From: Candidatus Poseidoniaceae archaeon
GTDB lineage: Archaea > Thermoplasmatota > Poseidoniia > Poseidoniales > Poseidoniaceae
Direction: 5' to 3'
Length of the DNA: 7,086 nucleotides
NCBI GenBank assembly: GCA_013330015.1
Contig: DUJC01000172.1
Location: forward strand, 1-7,086
In this document: positions 1 through 6,514 of the stretch, piece by piece
How positions within the stretch are numbered: the stretch's first letter is position 1
How the letters are laid out: every line of letters starts with the position of its first letter
The notes under the pieces: model-generated
Seen by the model: only the letters and a program-made list of their open reading frames with translations
What the model was told of the DNA's origin: nothing
Databases searched by the model: none
Made by a program: the position numbers and the translations under genes

Positions 1-16
1 GAGTCCCATCGATGCC

Positions 17-24
17 TCATATAC
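17..24 (+). promoter_or_regulatory. Candidate TATA box for the winged-helix / amino-sugar gene cluster
   Basis: The element TCATATAC is centred about 25 bases before the ATG at 46. That is the spacing expected between an archaeal TATA box and its transcription start, so the mRNA would be leaderless or nearly so. No Shine-Dalgarno-like purine run precedes the ATG, which agrees with a leaderless start. The call rests on one short AT-rich match and on spacing. The sequence to the left is cut by the window edge. Confidence 0.35.
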
Positions 25-45
25 CTCCAAAGACAACTATACTAC

Positions 46-306
46 ATGGCCGCAATGAAAGGAAAAGGTACACAAAAAGAGGCACGATTGGAGCGCCTCA
101 AAGCAGAAATTGCAACCTACATCGAAGATCGACCAGGTTGCTCAGCAGCGGATATCGTTGCATACTTGTCGAACGAGCGCAAAATGAGAAATCACGGTCT
201 TACCGCACGGAAGATTGGATACTTCATCCCGCGTCACATGAAGAACAGCATCGGGTTCAAACTTGATGCGGCCACGGGCAAGCGTATCTATCACGCCATG
301 GGATGA
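46..306 (+). CDS. Small winged-helix-like DNA-binding protein (86 aa)
   Basis: This is a short basic protein with the layout of a single winged-helix domain. A charged first helix spans about residues 11-28, followed by a small loop (RPGCS). A second helix (SAADIVAYL) lies at 33-41. A likely recognition helix (LTARKIGYFIPRH) lies at 52-64, and a two-strand wing with a turn (DAATGKRIYH) at 74-83. Such small stand-alone winged helices are common in archaea as local regulators or chromatin-associated factors, but I cannot name the family or its target. The ATG at 46 fits the TATA spacing; the ATG at 55 (Met4) is an alternative and would remove only three residues. It heads the amino-sugar cluster, with 36 bases before the next gene, so co-transcription is likely. 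A role as the cluster's own regulator is speculation. The gene is supported by plausible protein composition and tight packing; the overlapping frame starting at 12 has no recognisable features. Confidence 0.72.
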   Translation: MAAMKGKGTQKEARLERLKAEIATYIEDRPGCSAADIVAYLSNERKMRNHGLTARKIGYFIPRHMKNSIGFKLDAATGKRIYHAMG

Positions 307-319
307 CCAAACATTCAAT

Positions 320-329
320 GGAGCGAGGT
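320..329 (+). promoter_or_regulatory. Weak ribosome binding site before the acetyltransferase
   Basis: GGAG (320-323) and GAGGT (325-329) resemble the archaeal anti-Shine-Dalgarno target. They sit 13 to 19 bases before the ATG at 343, which is longer than ideal. No other ATG, GTG or TTG in the same frame lies between the upstream stop (304-306) and 343, so this start is effectively forced. Confidence 0.35.
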
Positions 330-342
330 CCGTCGAGCCGAC

Positions 343-1023
343 ATGGACTGGCCTTCTGGTGTCAAAGCTGAGGCTCTATTTTCATCCGACGTTGCTCGCA
401 ACATGATGAATTCGGACGGGCCTGCTTGGTCGCTTCTCGATCCAAACAATGCGTCTGGATTGAAACACCAACTCGATGCAAAACTTTCCGATGTTGGTTC
501 AAAGCATCCTCAGGGCGTTGAGTACGTTACCATCGATGAACGAAAAGGTCCGGTGCACGTTGAAGACGGAGTGGTGGTTGAACCTCACGTTCACTTGATT
601 GGACCATGCCTGATCGAAGCCAATGCGACCATTCGGTCGCATGCGTATGTTCGTGAATACACATGGATGATGACAGGAAGCCTTCTCGGTCATGCCAGTG
701 AATCGAAGCATTCGTTGTTCCTTCCCGGTGCCAAGGCGCCACACTTCAATTACGTCGGTGACTCGATTCTCGGTTCAAATGTCAATCTCGGAGCGGGCGT
801 CAAGTTGTCGAACCTTCGAAACGATGGTCAACACATCGGTATTTGGCTTGAAGATTCTAGAAGAGCGACAGGATTGCGTAAGTTCGGAGCTGTTCTTGGC
901 GATGATGCACAACTCGGTTGCAACGCTGTCACCAATCCAGGGACCGTTCTCGGGAAATCATGCATGGTCCATCCCAATACGACTGTAAGCGGATATCATG
1001 CAGAAAACAGCGTGCTACGTTGA
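343..1023 (+). CDS. Left-handed beta-helix acetyltransferase, probable glucosamine-1-phosphate N-acetyltransferase
   Basis: It probably transfers acetyl from acetyl-CoA to glucosamine-1-phosphate, giving GlcNAc-1-P in the cytoplasm for UDP-GlcNAc synthesis. Residues 1-60 form a helical lead-in; hexapeptide-repeat coils fill about 70-218. Aligned by eye to the E. coli GlmU C-terminal domain, the pocket is kept: Arg104 (GlmU R333), Lys122 (K351), His134 (the catalytic base H363), Tyr137 (Y366), Asn148 (N377), Ala151 (A380), Asn157 (N386) and Lys180 (K392). Tyr387 is replaced by Leu158 and Ser405 by Cys193. The key stretch is KAPHFNYVGDSILGSNVNLG at 131-150. About 17 extra residues (near 160-177) separate Asn157 from Lys180. 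Unlike bacterial GlmU there is no N-terminal uridylyltransferase domain. glmM follows nine bases downstream, supporting an amino-sugar substrate. A related sugar phosphate such as GalN-1-P, or another acyl acceptor, is possible; the fold call is firm and the substrate likely. Confidence 0.85.
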   Translation: MDWPSGVKAEALFSSDVARNMMNSDGPAWSLLDPNNASGLKHQLDAKLSDVGSKHPQGVEYVTIDERKGPVHVEDGVVVEPHVHLIGPCLIEANATIRSHAYVREYTWMMTGSLLGHASESKHSLFLPGAKAPHFNYVGDSILGSNVNLGAGVKLSNLRNDGQHIGIWLEDSRRATGLRKFGAVLGDDAQLGCNAVTNPGTVLGKSCMVHPNTTVSGYHAENSVLR

Positions 1024-1026
1024 GGG
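1022..1026 (+). promoter_or_regulatory. Ribosome binding site of glmM
   Basis: GAGGG overlaps the stop codon of the acetyltransferase gene and lies six bases before the ATG at 1033, a good Shine-Dalgarno spacing. It supports that start and suggests translation coupled to the upstream gene on the same mRNA. Confidence 0.5.
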
Positions 1027-1032
1027 AAGTCC

Positions 1033-2622
1033 ATGTCCAATCTGTTCGGAACCGATGGAATTCGTGGCCGTGTTTCCCTTGATGCGTGCGACGATGAGGG
1101 TGCATTGGAACGCATCGTTGACGAGCGTTTGCTCACACCACAATTGATGAAACTGCTCGGCGAAGCTCTTGGACGCTGTTTACCAGAAGAAGGTGAAGGC
1201 AGTCAGGTTGTCATTGGATGGGACGATCGTCCGCACAATGCAACGCTTGCAGCATGGCTAACACTAGGATTCCATGCATCGAATTGTGAAGTCGTTCACA
1301 TAGGCTGTGTTTCGACACCGATGCTGCATTATGGTGTCCTCGAAACCAACTCACGACTTGGTTGCATGATCACAGCAAGTCACAATCCTGTTGACGATTC
1401 AGGCATCAAAGTGTTCGATGCGCATGGTCGAAAATCCATGCCTGCTTACGAATCACTCGTTTCAGAAACGGCATATTCGTTGTCACAGGAAGACCGTGAA
1501 ATCGACGATGTCGACCGACAAGCATGGATGAAGCCAGATTCGGAACACTCTGTCGACCACGCAGCATGGTTGGAGCGCCGACTTTCTCTTGTTCAACCCA
1601 TCTTTGAATCATCATCCCCTTCCAACGCTTTGTTGTTGGATTCATCAAAAGGTCATGCAGCACACTGGTTGGCAACATGGTTGCAGAAACAAGGGCTCTC
1701 CGTTGAGGAAGTGAGTCAAGACGCACCAGCCATGAACGACGGATGTGGAGCGGGAGAACTCTCTCCAGGACAATCTTGGAAGTGGTATGAATTAAGCACA
1801 AGTGGACATCTTCTGATTCAATCGTTGACAACTCAAGGTGTTGGAACACTTCTGGGGGCTGCACTTGATGGTGATGGCGATCGTTGTTTGCTCGTCCGTG
1901 AAACCAATGATGGCGTCGAAGTGGTCGATGGTGACGATATTGCTGATGCTGTTCTTCGTGCATGTCCAAAGGCTTGGAAGGTAGCTGCAAGCATCGAGTC
2001 CAATCTCAAACTTCTGTCCAACATCGAAGAGGATGCCAACATGCAGGGCTTTGAAACGGCAGTTGGTGATCGATGGTTGTCGCACGCACTCGCCCCATGC
2101 GTACCACATCAGGAACAGCAACCGCTCCTCTTCGGCATTGAGGATTCAGGTCACATCGTTCTTCCATCACCGCATCCATCCAATAGCAAAGATTGGAGCC
2201 TCGTCGGAGATGGAGCCATGACCTTACTCCTTGCCTTGCTTGCCTTCGAATCAGCAGGAATCGATTCGATGCAAAAAGGATGGAAGAAGCGGCTGAGTGT
2301 CAAGAATCCAAATCGTTGGATGTGGGACGGTCGAAACGAACTTGCAGATACCGTCGAAGCGATGGTTCGAACCCATCTGGAACTCGCTGGTGACGTTGGA
2401 AACTGGGAACGCATGGGATTGGAGGGCGAGTCGAACCTGATGCTCCTCCGTTGTCAATTCAATGGCATGGACGTCAGTTTCGGATTGAGAAACAGTGGAA
2501 CGCAAGAGAAGACGAGCATTAGTCTACGATTTTCCGAGCCTGAACCGGGCTTCGATGCGATGCTCCTGATGCGATCGGTTCAGAATCTCTTGTTGCGTAC
2601 GTTCAATCCCGTTGCTTACTGA
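1033..2622 (+). CDS. glmM: Phosphoglucosamine mutase (GlmM-type alpha-D-phosphohexomutase)
   Basis: It probably interconverts glucosamine-6-phosphate and glucosamine-1-phosphate through a phosphoserine enzyme and Mg2+. The four-domain phosphohexomutase signature is complete. FGTDGIRG lies at residues 5-12, right at the N-terminus as in GlmM. The active-site loop TASHNP is at 114-119, with Ser116 as the phosphorylated serine. NDGCG at 235-239 matches the GlmM-style NDGCG motif. The metal loop DGDGDR is at 279-284, followed by VDGD at 298-301 and VGDRW at 344-348. The sugar loop GIEDSGH is at 368-374 (usual form GGEQSGH) and the phosphate loop RNSGTQEK at 486-493 (usual form RPSGTEP). At 529 aa it is about 70-80 residues longer than typical GlmM; extra sequence seems to lie in several loops, including near 145-195 and 350-390. 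The upstream GlcN-1-P acetyltransferase argues for GlmM over phosphomannomutase, though archaeal members can act on several hexose phosphates. Its stop overlaps the convergent membrane gene. Confidence 0.88.
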   Translation: MSNLFGTDGIRGRVSLDACDDEGALERIVDERLLTPQLMKLLGEALGRCLPEEGEGSQVVIGWDDRPHNATLAAWLTLGFHASNCEVVHIGCVSTPMLHYGVLETNSRLGCMITASHNPVDDSGIKVFDAHGRKSMPAYESLVSETAYSLSQEDREIDDVDRQAWMKPDSEHSVDHAAWLERRLSLVQPIFESSSPSNALLLDSSKGHAAHWLATWLQKQGLSVEEVSQDAPAMNDGCGAGELSPGQSWKWYELSTSGHLLIQSLTTQGVGTLLGAALDGDGDRCLLVRETNDGVEVVDGDDIADAVLRACPKAWKVAASIESNLKLLSNIEEDANMQGFETAVGDRWLSHALAPCVPHQEQQPLLFGIEDSGHIVLPSPHPSNSKDWSLVGDGAMTLLLALLAFESAGIDSMQKGWKKRLSVKNPNRWMWDGRNELADTVEAMVRTHLELAGDVGNWERMGLEGESNLMLLRCQFNGMDVSFGLRNSGTQEKTSISLRFSEPEPGFDAMLLMRSVQNLLLRTFNPVAY

Positions 2623-5600
2623 GATGCAAGCAATTCATCGCGTGATTGCGTCAGATAGGTGATGATGGCTAACAAGGTCGCAGTTGCGAGCAGCAACGCA
2701 AGAGCGGCAAGCGATGTCATACCTTGGAAGATGAGTACGCTAGCAACGATCCATGCAAGAACAAGATTGAGGAACCCAACGATACGCCATCCTCGACGCA
2801 AGGTAAGAACACCAATCACCCACGAAGTTGTGGACATTGCGAGGGTCAACAGGACGAACAACAGCAGCGATGGTGAGAGAAGTCCTGTAACGATGAAGAG
2901 CACCTGGGCAACCCAGAGCGATGCTGAAACCCACAGGCCTTGATTGGTGTAGGTTGCAACCCCTCCAGCGATGAGGCCGAGCGTTCCAATGGCAACGGAT
3001 GACATCCACGTCTCAAACAAGGTAAGACTGAATTCATCTTCAACCCACCACACGAGTTCGTTCAATGCAACTGGAAGGACGATGAATCCAACCATCAAGA
3101 CGGCTGGTTGCCTCCATTCCCATCCCCGCAAAAACATCAGCGTAAGAGCGACCAAGGCTGCGGGTCCGAACGAAAGTAGGAGGATGGACAATCCGTAGGA
3201 GATGCGACCCAGAGCGCCGCGATGGTCTTGCAAGTTACGTTTTTGCCGTTCACGCTCAACCCAATTCCATAGCAACGCCGCACCGATTAACAGGATTTCG
3301 TTGCCGATGACAGGTACCATCCATGACATCTCATCAAACTCGAGAGGGTTCGTCAAGGTTGGAATCGGTAGCTCGCCTCCGGCGAGAACTCCGAACAAGC
3401 GATCGATGACCAACAAACCGACAACCATGTCGAGGACGTTCGGAATCCGTACGCCCAAATCGTTTCGGCCAACCAATGCAAAACCAGCCAAGGCAATCAA
3501 GCCTGAAATGAGAATCAGTAAATCGAACTGCTCATCGAGAAACACAGTGCCTTGCGTCATTCGTGATGCAAGATGAACCAACACCAAACCAGCCATTGTG
3601 ACAGCAATTGGAATTTCGACACCAAGAACATCGACAAGGCGGAGGTTGAGTGAATCAGCCCGTAGTCGTGCCAAACTGATGAAGAGGAAGGACATCCCTC
3701 CCATCAGCAACAAGGCGATCATGCCTGAACCACTGAGATAGGCAAAGAACGTTGAAGCAAAAATTGTCACGCCAATGAAGGACAGAACGATGCTAGGACG
3801 GTGCTGAATATCGCCTAATTCCAAGTCCATTTCGCCCGTACTACCAGCGCGCTTGGCACGTTTTTTCTGCTTTTCAGCGAGTTCGATCATCTTCGGATCG
3901 ATGAACTGAACGCCGGTCTGTTCACTCGTCTGATTGTATGCAATCTGCGTACGTTGTTTGGCTTCGATTTCCAGCAATCGCTCATCACGTCGAGCAACGG
4001 AACGCATACCAGAGCGCCATTCACCTTGAAAGGCAAGGTATGCGCCTGAACCAACGAAACTGAGCAGCGCCATGATGGTGAGCAATTGAAGTTCGAGTGC
4101 AGTGCCGCTGAACAACATCAAACCGATCATGGCGACGGTTGCGAGTGTTGGTGGAAGCAATTTGTCCATTTTTGTGACACGGCTCAGATAGTGGAACAAG
4201 GTTCCCAAAGAGATGAAGCTCATCATCATGGCATCTTGTCCAGCTTGAGGGAACCAATCGGCATTGGTGAGTTCGAATGAAGCATCGTTCCTCAATGCTG
4301 GAATGGCCAAGAGGGCACTCATAACAAGGAGTTGGTAGGTGACGATGCTGTTGGTTTGGTTTCGCTTGACGTTGTCTTTGTCACTCAGGAAGCGATCGGT
4401 ATGAACCAACATCAAGGAACATCCAGCGACCATCGTTGCAGCAAACATCGACGTATGTCCGAACTTCCATCCAAAGTGGAGTGCAAAGATGCTCCATGCG
4501 ACCAACATCGTTCTCGGTTGTCCTCGATGTTGCCCAAGTGCAACCAAGGTGCCATGGAAGACAAGAATAGCTGCCATGATGCCGATAAGTCCCCAAGCGG
4601 GCATGCCACCGACACGCGTGATGCCCCATACGGAAATGAGGGAAAGAACGAACGAAAGGTTCCACAATTGTAAGATTCCAGAATCACGGGCTCGAGCACC
4701 GAGTTCGCTTAAACCAGCCAACCGTCCAGCCAGATTCAATGTCGCTTGACCCTGGCTGAGATTGACATAGAGTTGCTGAACGATGAGCAGCAACATCCAG
4801 GCTGCAACATGCTGCTCGTCGAGAACGACAGGAATGAAATCGTTCGAGAACATACGCGATTCAACATCGGTTCCAAACATCAACAACCAAACCCACGGCA
4901 TCAAAACAGCAACGCCAGAGATGGATGGGGATTGGCGTTGAACGCCAAGCCATGCAAGACCGAGCCAAACGATGGCTTGGGAAGCGAGGAGTCGCCAGCC
5001 GTCGGTTTCTGCTGGAATCAGGATGGTCAGGAGGATGACGATGATGATGCCACCCATCCACAAAACGTGATCCGAAACTGCTTGCTGATTGCGAAGCAGT
5101 GCAATGGATGTGAGAAGAGCTGTGAGAATCGCATAGATGCTGTAAGCACTCAGATTGGCGATGTTGATGGTGAAGACTTCCAGATTGAGAAGTATGACGA
5201 GAATCAACAGGAACGGTGCTGGGAACAAAATAAACGGTGCGAGACGTTTCCATTCAACACCACGAACTGCTAGATACGAGCCACCAAAGGCGCTCATTAG
5301 CAGGAGCAATTGAGCGAGTGCATATCCGGTTTCGTCTCGATTCGCTGCAATCGAAAGCAAGGCCCCAATCATTCCTAGGCCGACAGAAATAGCCCACAAT
5401 CCTGGTTTGCCGAGGCCGAGGGCTTTGGCAGCAGCCGAAAACCAATTGTCCGCTTTGTGGAACTGTGTTGCCATCACTGCATTGGTTGCCGTCACAGCAA
5501 ACATTAGCATGAACAAGAGAAGATCGTCGTCGAAGGAAACAATCTTGATGTTCACGATGGTCCAATCGTTGGAAAAGGCATGCAGACCAATCCAGAGATA

Positions 5601-6413
5601 GGAGACAGCAATACCGAGACTTGCAAGATTCCCAGATTTTCGGTGAAGAGCCAGACCATGCATGGACAAGGTGCCAAGCAGAATCATTCCTGCAACACCA
5701 AGTTCGTCGTACAGAGCTCCAGCGGCGCTCCCAAGAGCGAGCAAGACCAGCGTCGCTTGTGCAGCAATGGCATCATCATCGTGACGCTGAGCGATGAGGA
5801 TGTTGAAGCCAATCAAGACGAGCAAGAAGATGCCAAGCGAAAGATCCGCACCAAGTGGAGAGGCATCCAACCATCCCCAGTGATGCACATCGAGGGCAAA
5901 GCCGTAAAGGATCTTCATCGAAATGATGACCCATGTCACACCGAGCAGATGCATGGTCGGATTTGGAATCCACTTTTCTCCAGCCCATAATCCGGAAAGA
6001 CCCATGATGATGAGCAATGGCCCTCCAAGGAATGGAGGCAATGCGGTTCCGACAACCCAACCCAAAACGGACCAAACAAGGACCATGCCTGCAAGAAGGC
6101 CGTATCCGAGCCTCCGCTCACCATGAACGGCCATATCGGTTACACTGTCTGCTGCAGCAGCTTCATTGACGGTTCCATCACGCTTGATGGCACCAGCCTC
6201 GTCCGTTTGTTCGCCCTCAGAGCTGAACAGTGAGGCTATTTCTCCAACGGCTTCATCCGTTTCTTTGTCCAGAGCAGACACCTCAACGATGGCCTCATCC
6301 TCAGGCTCTTGGATCATGAACTGGCCAAGATCGATTCCTCCGCCTCGGCGGAACTCCTTCTGACGGAGAACATCGTCTTCTACAGGGTCGTGGTCTTGAC
6401 CGTCCTCCCCCAT
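2616..6413 (-). CDS. Giant polytopic membrane protein of unknown function (1265 aa, about 37 membrane segments)
   Basis: I do not recognise a family. Residues 1-98 form an acidic, probably disordered tail rich in Asp and Glu, ending in a short basic stretch (HGERR, 97-101) that suggests a cytoplasmic N-terminus. From about 104 to 795 I count some 24 hydrophobic helices by eye. A hydrophilic loop at about 796-872 carries many Arg and Lys (such as EKQKKRAKRAG near 847-857), typical of the cytoplasmic side. About 13 further helices run from 873 to 1254, ending in a short polar tail. There is no signal peptide and no large soluble domain. I see no Walker, DEAD, protease or glycosyltransferase motif, and no regularly spaced charges of a known transporter. 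Length and helix count recall the very large multi-helix DUF2339-type proteins, but I see no clear signature of that family. Some loops look repeated. It is transcribed divergently from pckA and its stop overlaps the glmM stop by 7 bases. The reading frame is certain; the function is open. Confidence 0.93.
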   Translation of the reverse strand: MGEDGQDHDPVEDDVLRQKEFRRGGGIDLGQFMIQEPEDEAIVEVSALDKETDEAVGEIASLFSSEGEQTDEAGAIKRDGTVNEAAAADSVTDMAVHGERRLGYGLLAGMVLVWSVLGWVVGTALPPFLGGPLLIIMGLSGLWAGEKWIPNPTMHLLGVTWVIISMKILYGFALDVHHWGWLDASPLGADLSLGIFLLVLIGFNILIAQRHDDDAIAAQATLVLLALGSAAGALYDELGVAGMILLGTLSMHGLALHRKSGNLASLGIAVSYLWIGLHAFSNDWTIVNIKIVSFDDDLLLFMLMFAVTATNAVMATQFHKADNWFSAAAKALGLGKPGLWAISVGLGMIGALLSIAANRDETGYALAQLLLLMSAFGGSYLAVRGVEWKRLAPFILFPAPFLLILVILLNLEVFTINIANLSAYSIYAILTALLTSIALLRNQQAVSDHVLWMGGIIIVILLTILIPAETDGWRLLASQAIVWLGLAWLGVQRQSPSISGVAVLMPWVWLLMFGTDVESRMFSNDFIPVVLDEQHVAAWMLLLIVQQLYVNLSQGQATLNLAGRLAGLSELGARARDSGILQLWNLSFVLSLISVWGITRVGGMPAWGLIGIMAAILVFHGTLVALGQHRGQPRTMLVAWSIFALHFGWKFGHTSMFAATMVAGCSLMLVHTDRFLSDKDNVKRNQTNSIVTYQLLVMSALLAIPALRNDASFELTNADWFPQAGQDAMMMSFISLGTLFHYLSRVTKMDKLLPPTLATVAMIGLMLFSGTALELQLLTIMALLSFVGSGAYLAFQGEWRSGMRSVARRDERLLEIEAKQRTQIAYNQTSEQTGVQFIDPKMIELAEKQKKRAKRAGSTGEMDLELGDIQHRPSIVLSFIGVTIFASTFFAYLSGSGMIALLLMGGMSFLFISLARLRADSLNLRLVDVLGVEIPIAVTMAGLVLVHLASRMTQGTVFLDEQFDLLILISGLIALAGFALVGRNDLGVRIPNVLDMVVGLLVIDRLFGVLAGGELPIPTLTNPLEFDEMSWMVPVIGNEILLIGAALLWNWVERERQKRNLQDHRGALGRISYGLSILLLSFGPAALVALTLMFLRGWEWRQPAVLMVGFIVLPVALNELVWWVEDEFSLTLFETWMSSVAIGTLGLIAGGVATYTNQGLWVSASLWVAQVLFIVTGLLSPSLLLFVLLTLAMSTTSWVIGVLTLRRGWRIVGFLNLVLAWIVASVLIFQGMTSLAALALLLATATLLAIITYLTQSRDELLASQ

Positions 6414-6431
6414 ACTAATGTCCTGTCAAAG

Positions 6432-6474
6432 TTCCGTTTGAAACCTTCTCCATTTCCCAAAGTTTTCAACGGAA
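6432..6474. repeat. Imperfect inverted repeat, possible operator
   Basis: The left arm TTCCGTTTGAAA (6432-6443) matches the reverse complement of the right arm TTTTCAACGGAA (6463-6474), with a one-base shift inside the arm. Seven outer bases pair perfectly (TTCCGTT with AACGGAA). The arms are separated by 19 bases. The right arm abuts and partly overlaps the candidate TATA element of pckA. Arm spacing of about three helical turns would suit a dimeric or paired regulator; this is an inference, and a chance match cannot be excluded at this length. Confidence 0.4.
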
Positions 6475-6480
6475 TTTAAG
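6473..6480 (+). promoter_or_regulatory. Candidate TATA box for pckA
   Basis: AATTTAAG lies with its centre about 38-39 bases before the pckA ATG at 6515. A start about 25 bases downstream would leave a 5' leader of roughly 12-13 bases. The element is close to its own reverse complement (CTTAAATT), so it could also serve the divergent membrane gene with a leader of some 35 bases. The preceding bases CAACGG do not match a strong purine-rich BRE. Confidence 0.4.
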
Positions 6481-6503
6481 ACGGCTGAAGAGAAAGGGAC
6501 AAA

Positions 6504-6509
6504 GAGGGT
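6504..6509 (+). promoter_or_regulatory. Possible ribosome binding site of pckA
   Basis: GAGGGT ends five bases before the ATG at 6515, close to the expected Shine-Dalgarno spacing. It favours 6515 over the in-frame ATG at 6527 (Met5). If transcription begins near 6502, the site would sit at the extreme 5' end of the mRNA and might matter little. Confidence 0.4.
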
Positions 6510-6514
6510 CCGCG

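Larger units (their letters stand above)
6414..6514. promoter_or_regulatory. Divergent promoter region between the membrane protein gene and pckA
   Basis: These 101 bases must hold the start signals for both genes, which face away from each other. The stretch is more AT-rich than the flanking coding sequence. It contains an inverted repeat (6432-6474), a direct repeat of CAAAGTT (6427-6433 and 6458-6464) and a TATA-like element (6473-6480). The two genes may share control through these elements; that is an inference from layout only. Confidence 0.6.

Noticed and set aside
304..342. Possible stop-codon readthrough joining the winged-helix protein to the acetyltransferase
   Set aside because: The two genes are in the same frame with a single TGA (304-306) and no further stop before 343, so a fusion is formally possible. 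I see no selenocysteine element or readthrough context, and the ATG at 343 is a sufficient start.
1406..1990. 194-codon open frame on the - strand opposite glmM
   Set aside because: It lies wholly antisense to a gene with full family motifs. Its translation is rich in His, Arg and Gln with no domain pattern, as expected from reverse reading of this codon usage.
3202..3576. 124-codon Ser/Arg/Pro-rich + strand frame opposite the membrane protein gene
   Set aside because: Composition is that of an antisense shadow, and it sits inside a continuous run of membrane helices on the other strand.
3861..3878. Homopolymer run (six T on the + strand, AAAAAAC on the coding strand) as a frameshift site or antisense terminator
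   Set aside because: The codon phase is AAA AAA C, not the A AAA AAC needed for -1 slippage. It encodes Lys-Lys in the basic loop and the frame continues normally. It is also more than 1.2 kb past the glmM stop.
4746..5273. 175-codon open frame on the + strand opposite the membrane protein gene
   Set aside because: Reverse complement of hydrophobic codons gives Asn-, Gln-, Cys- and Glu-rich sequence with no domain logic. The - strand frame is continuous and membrane-like throughout.
5580..5990. 136-codon open frame on the + strand opposite the membrane protein gene
   Set aside because: Same shadow effect: low-complexity polar translation, no start signals, and fully covered by the membrane gene.
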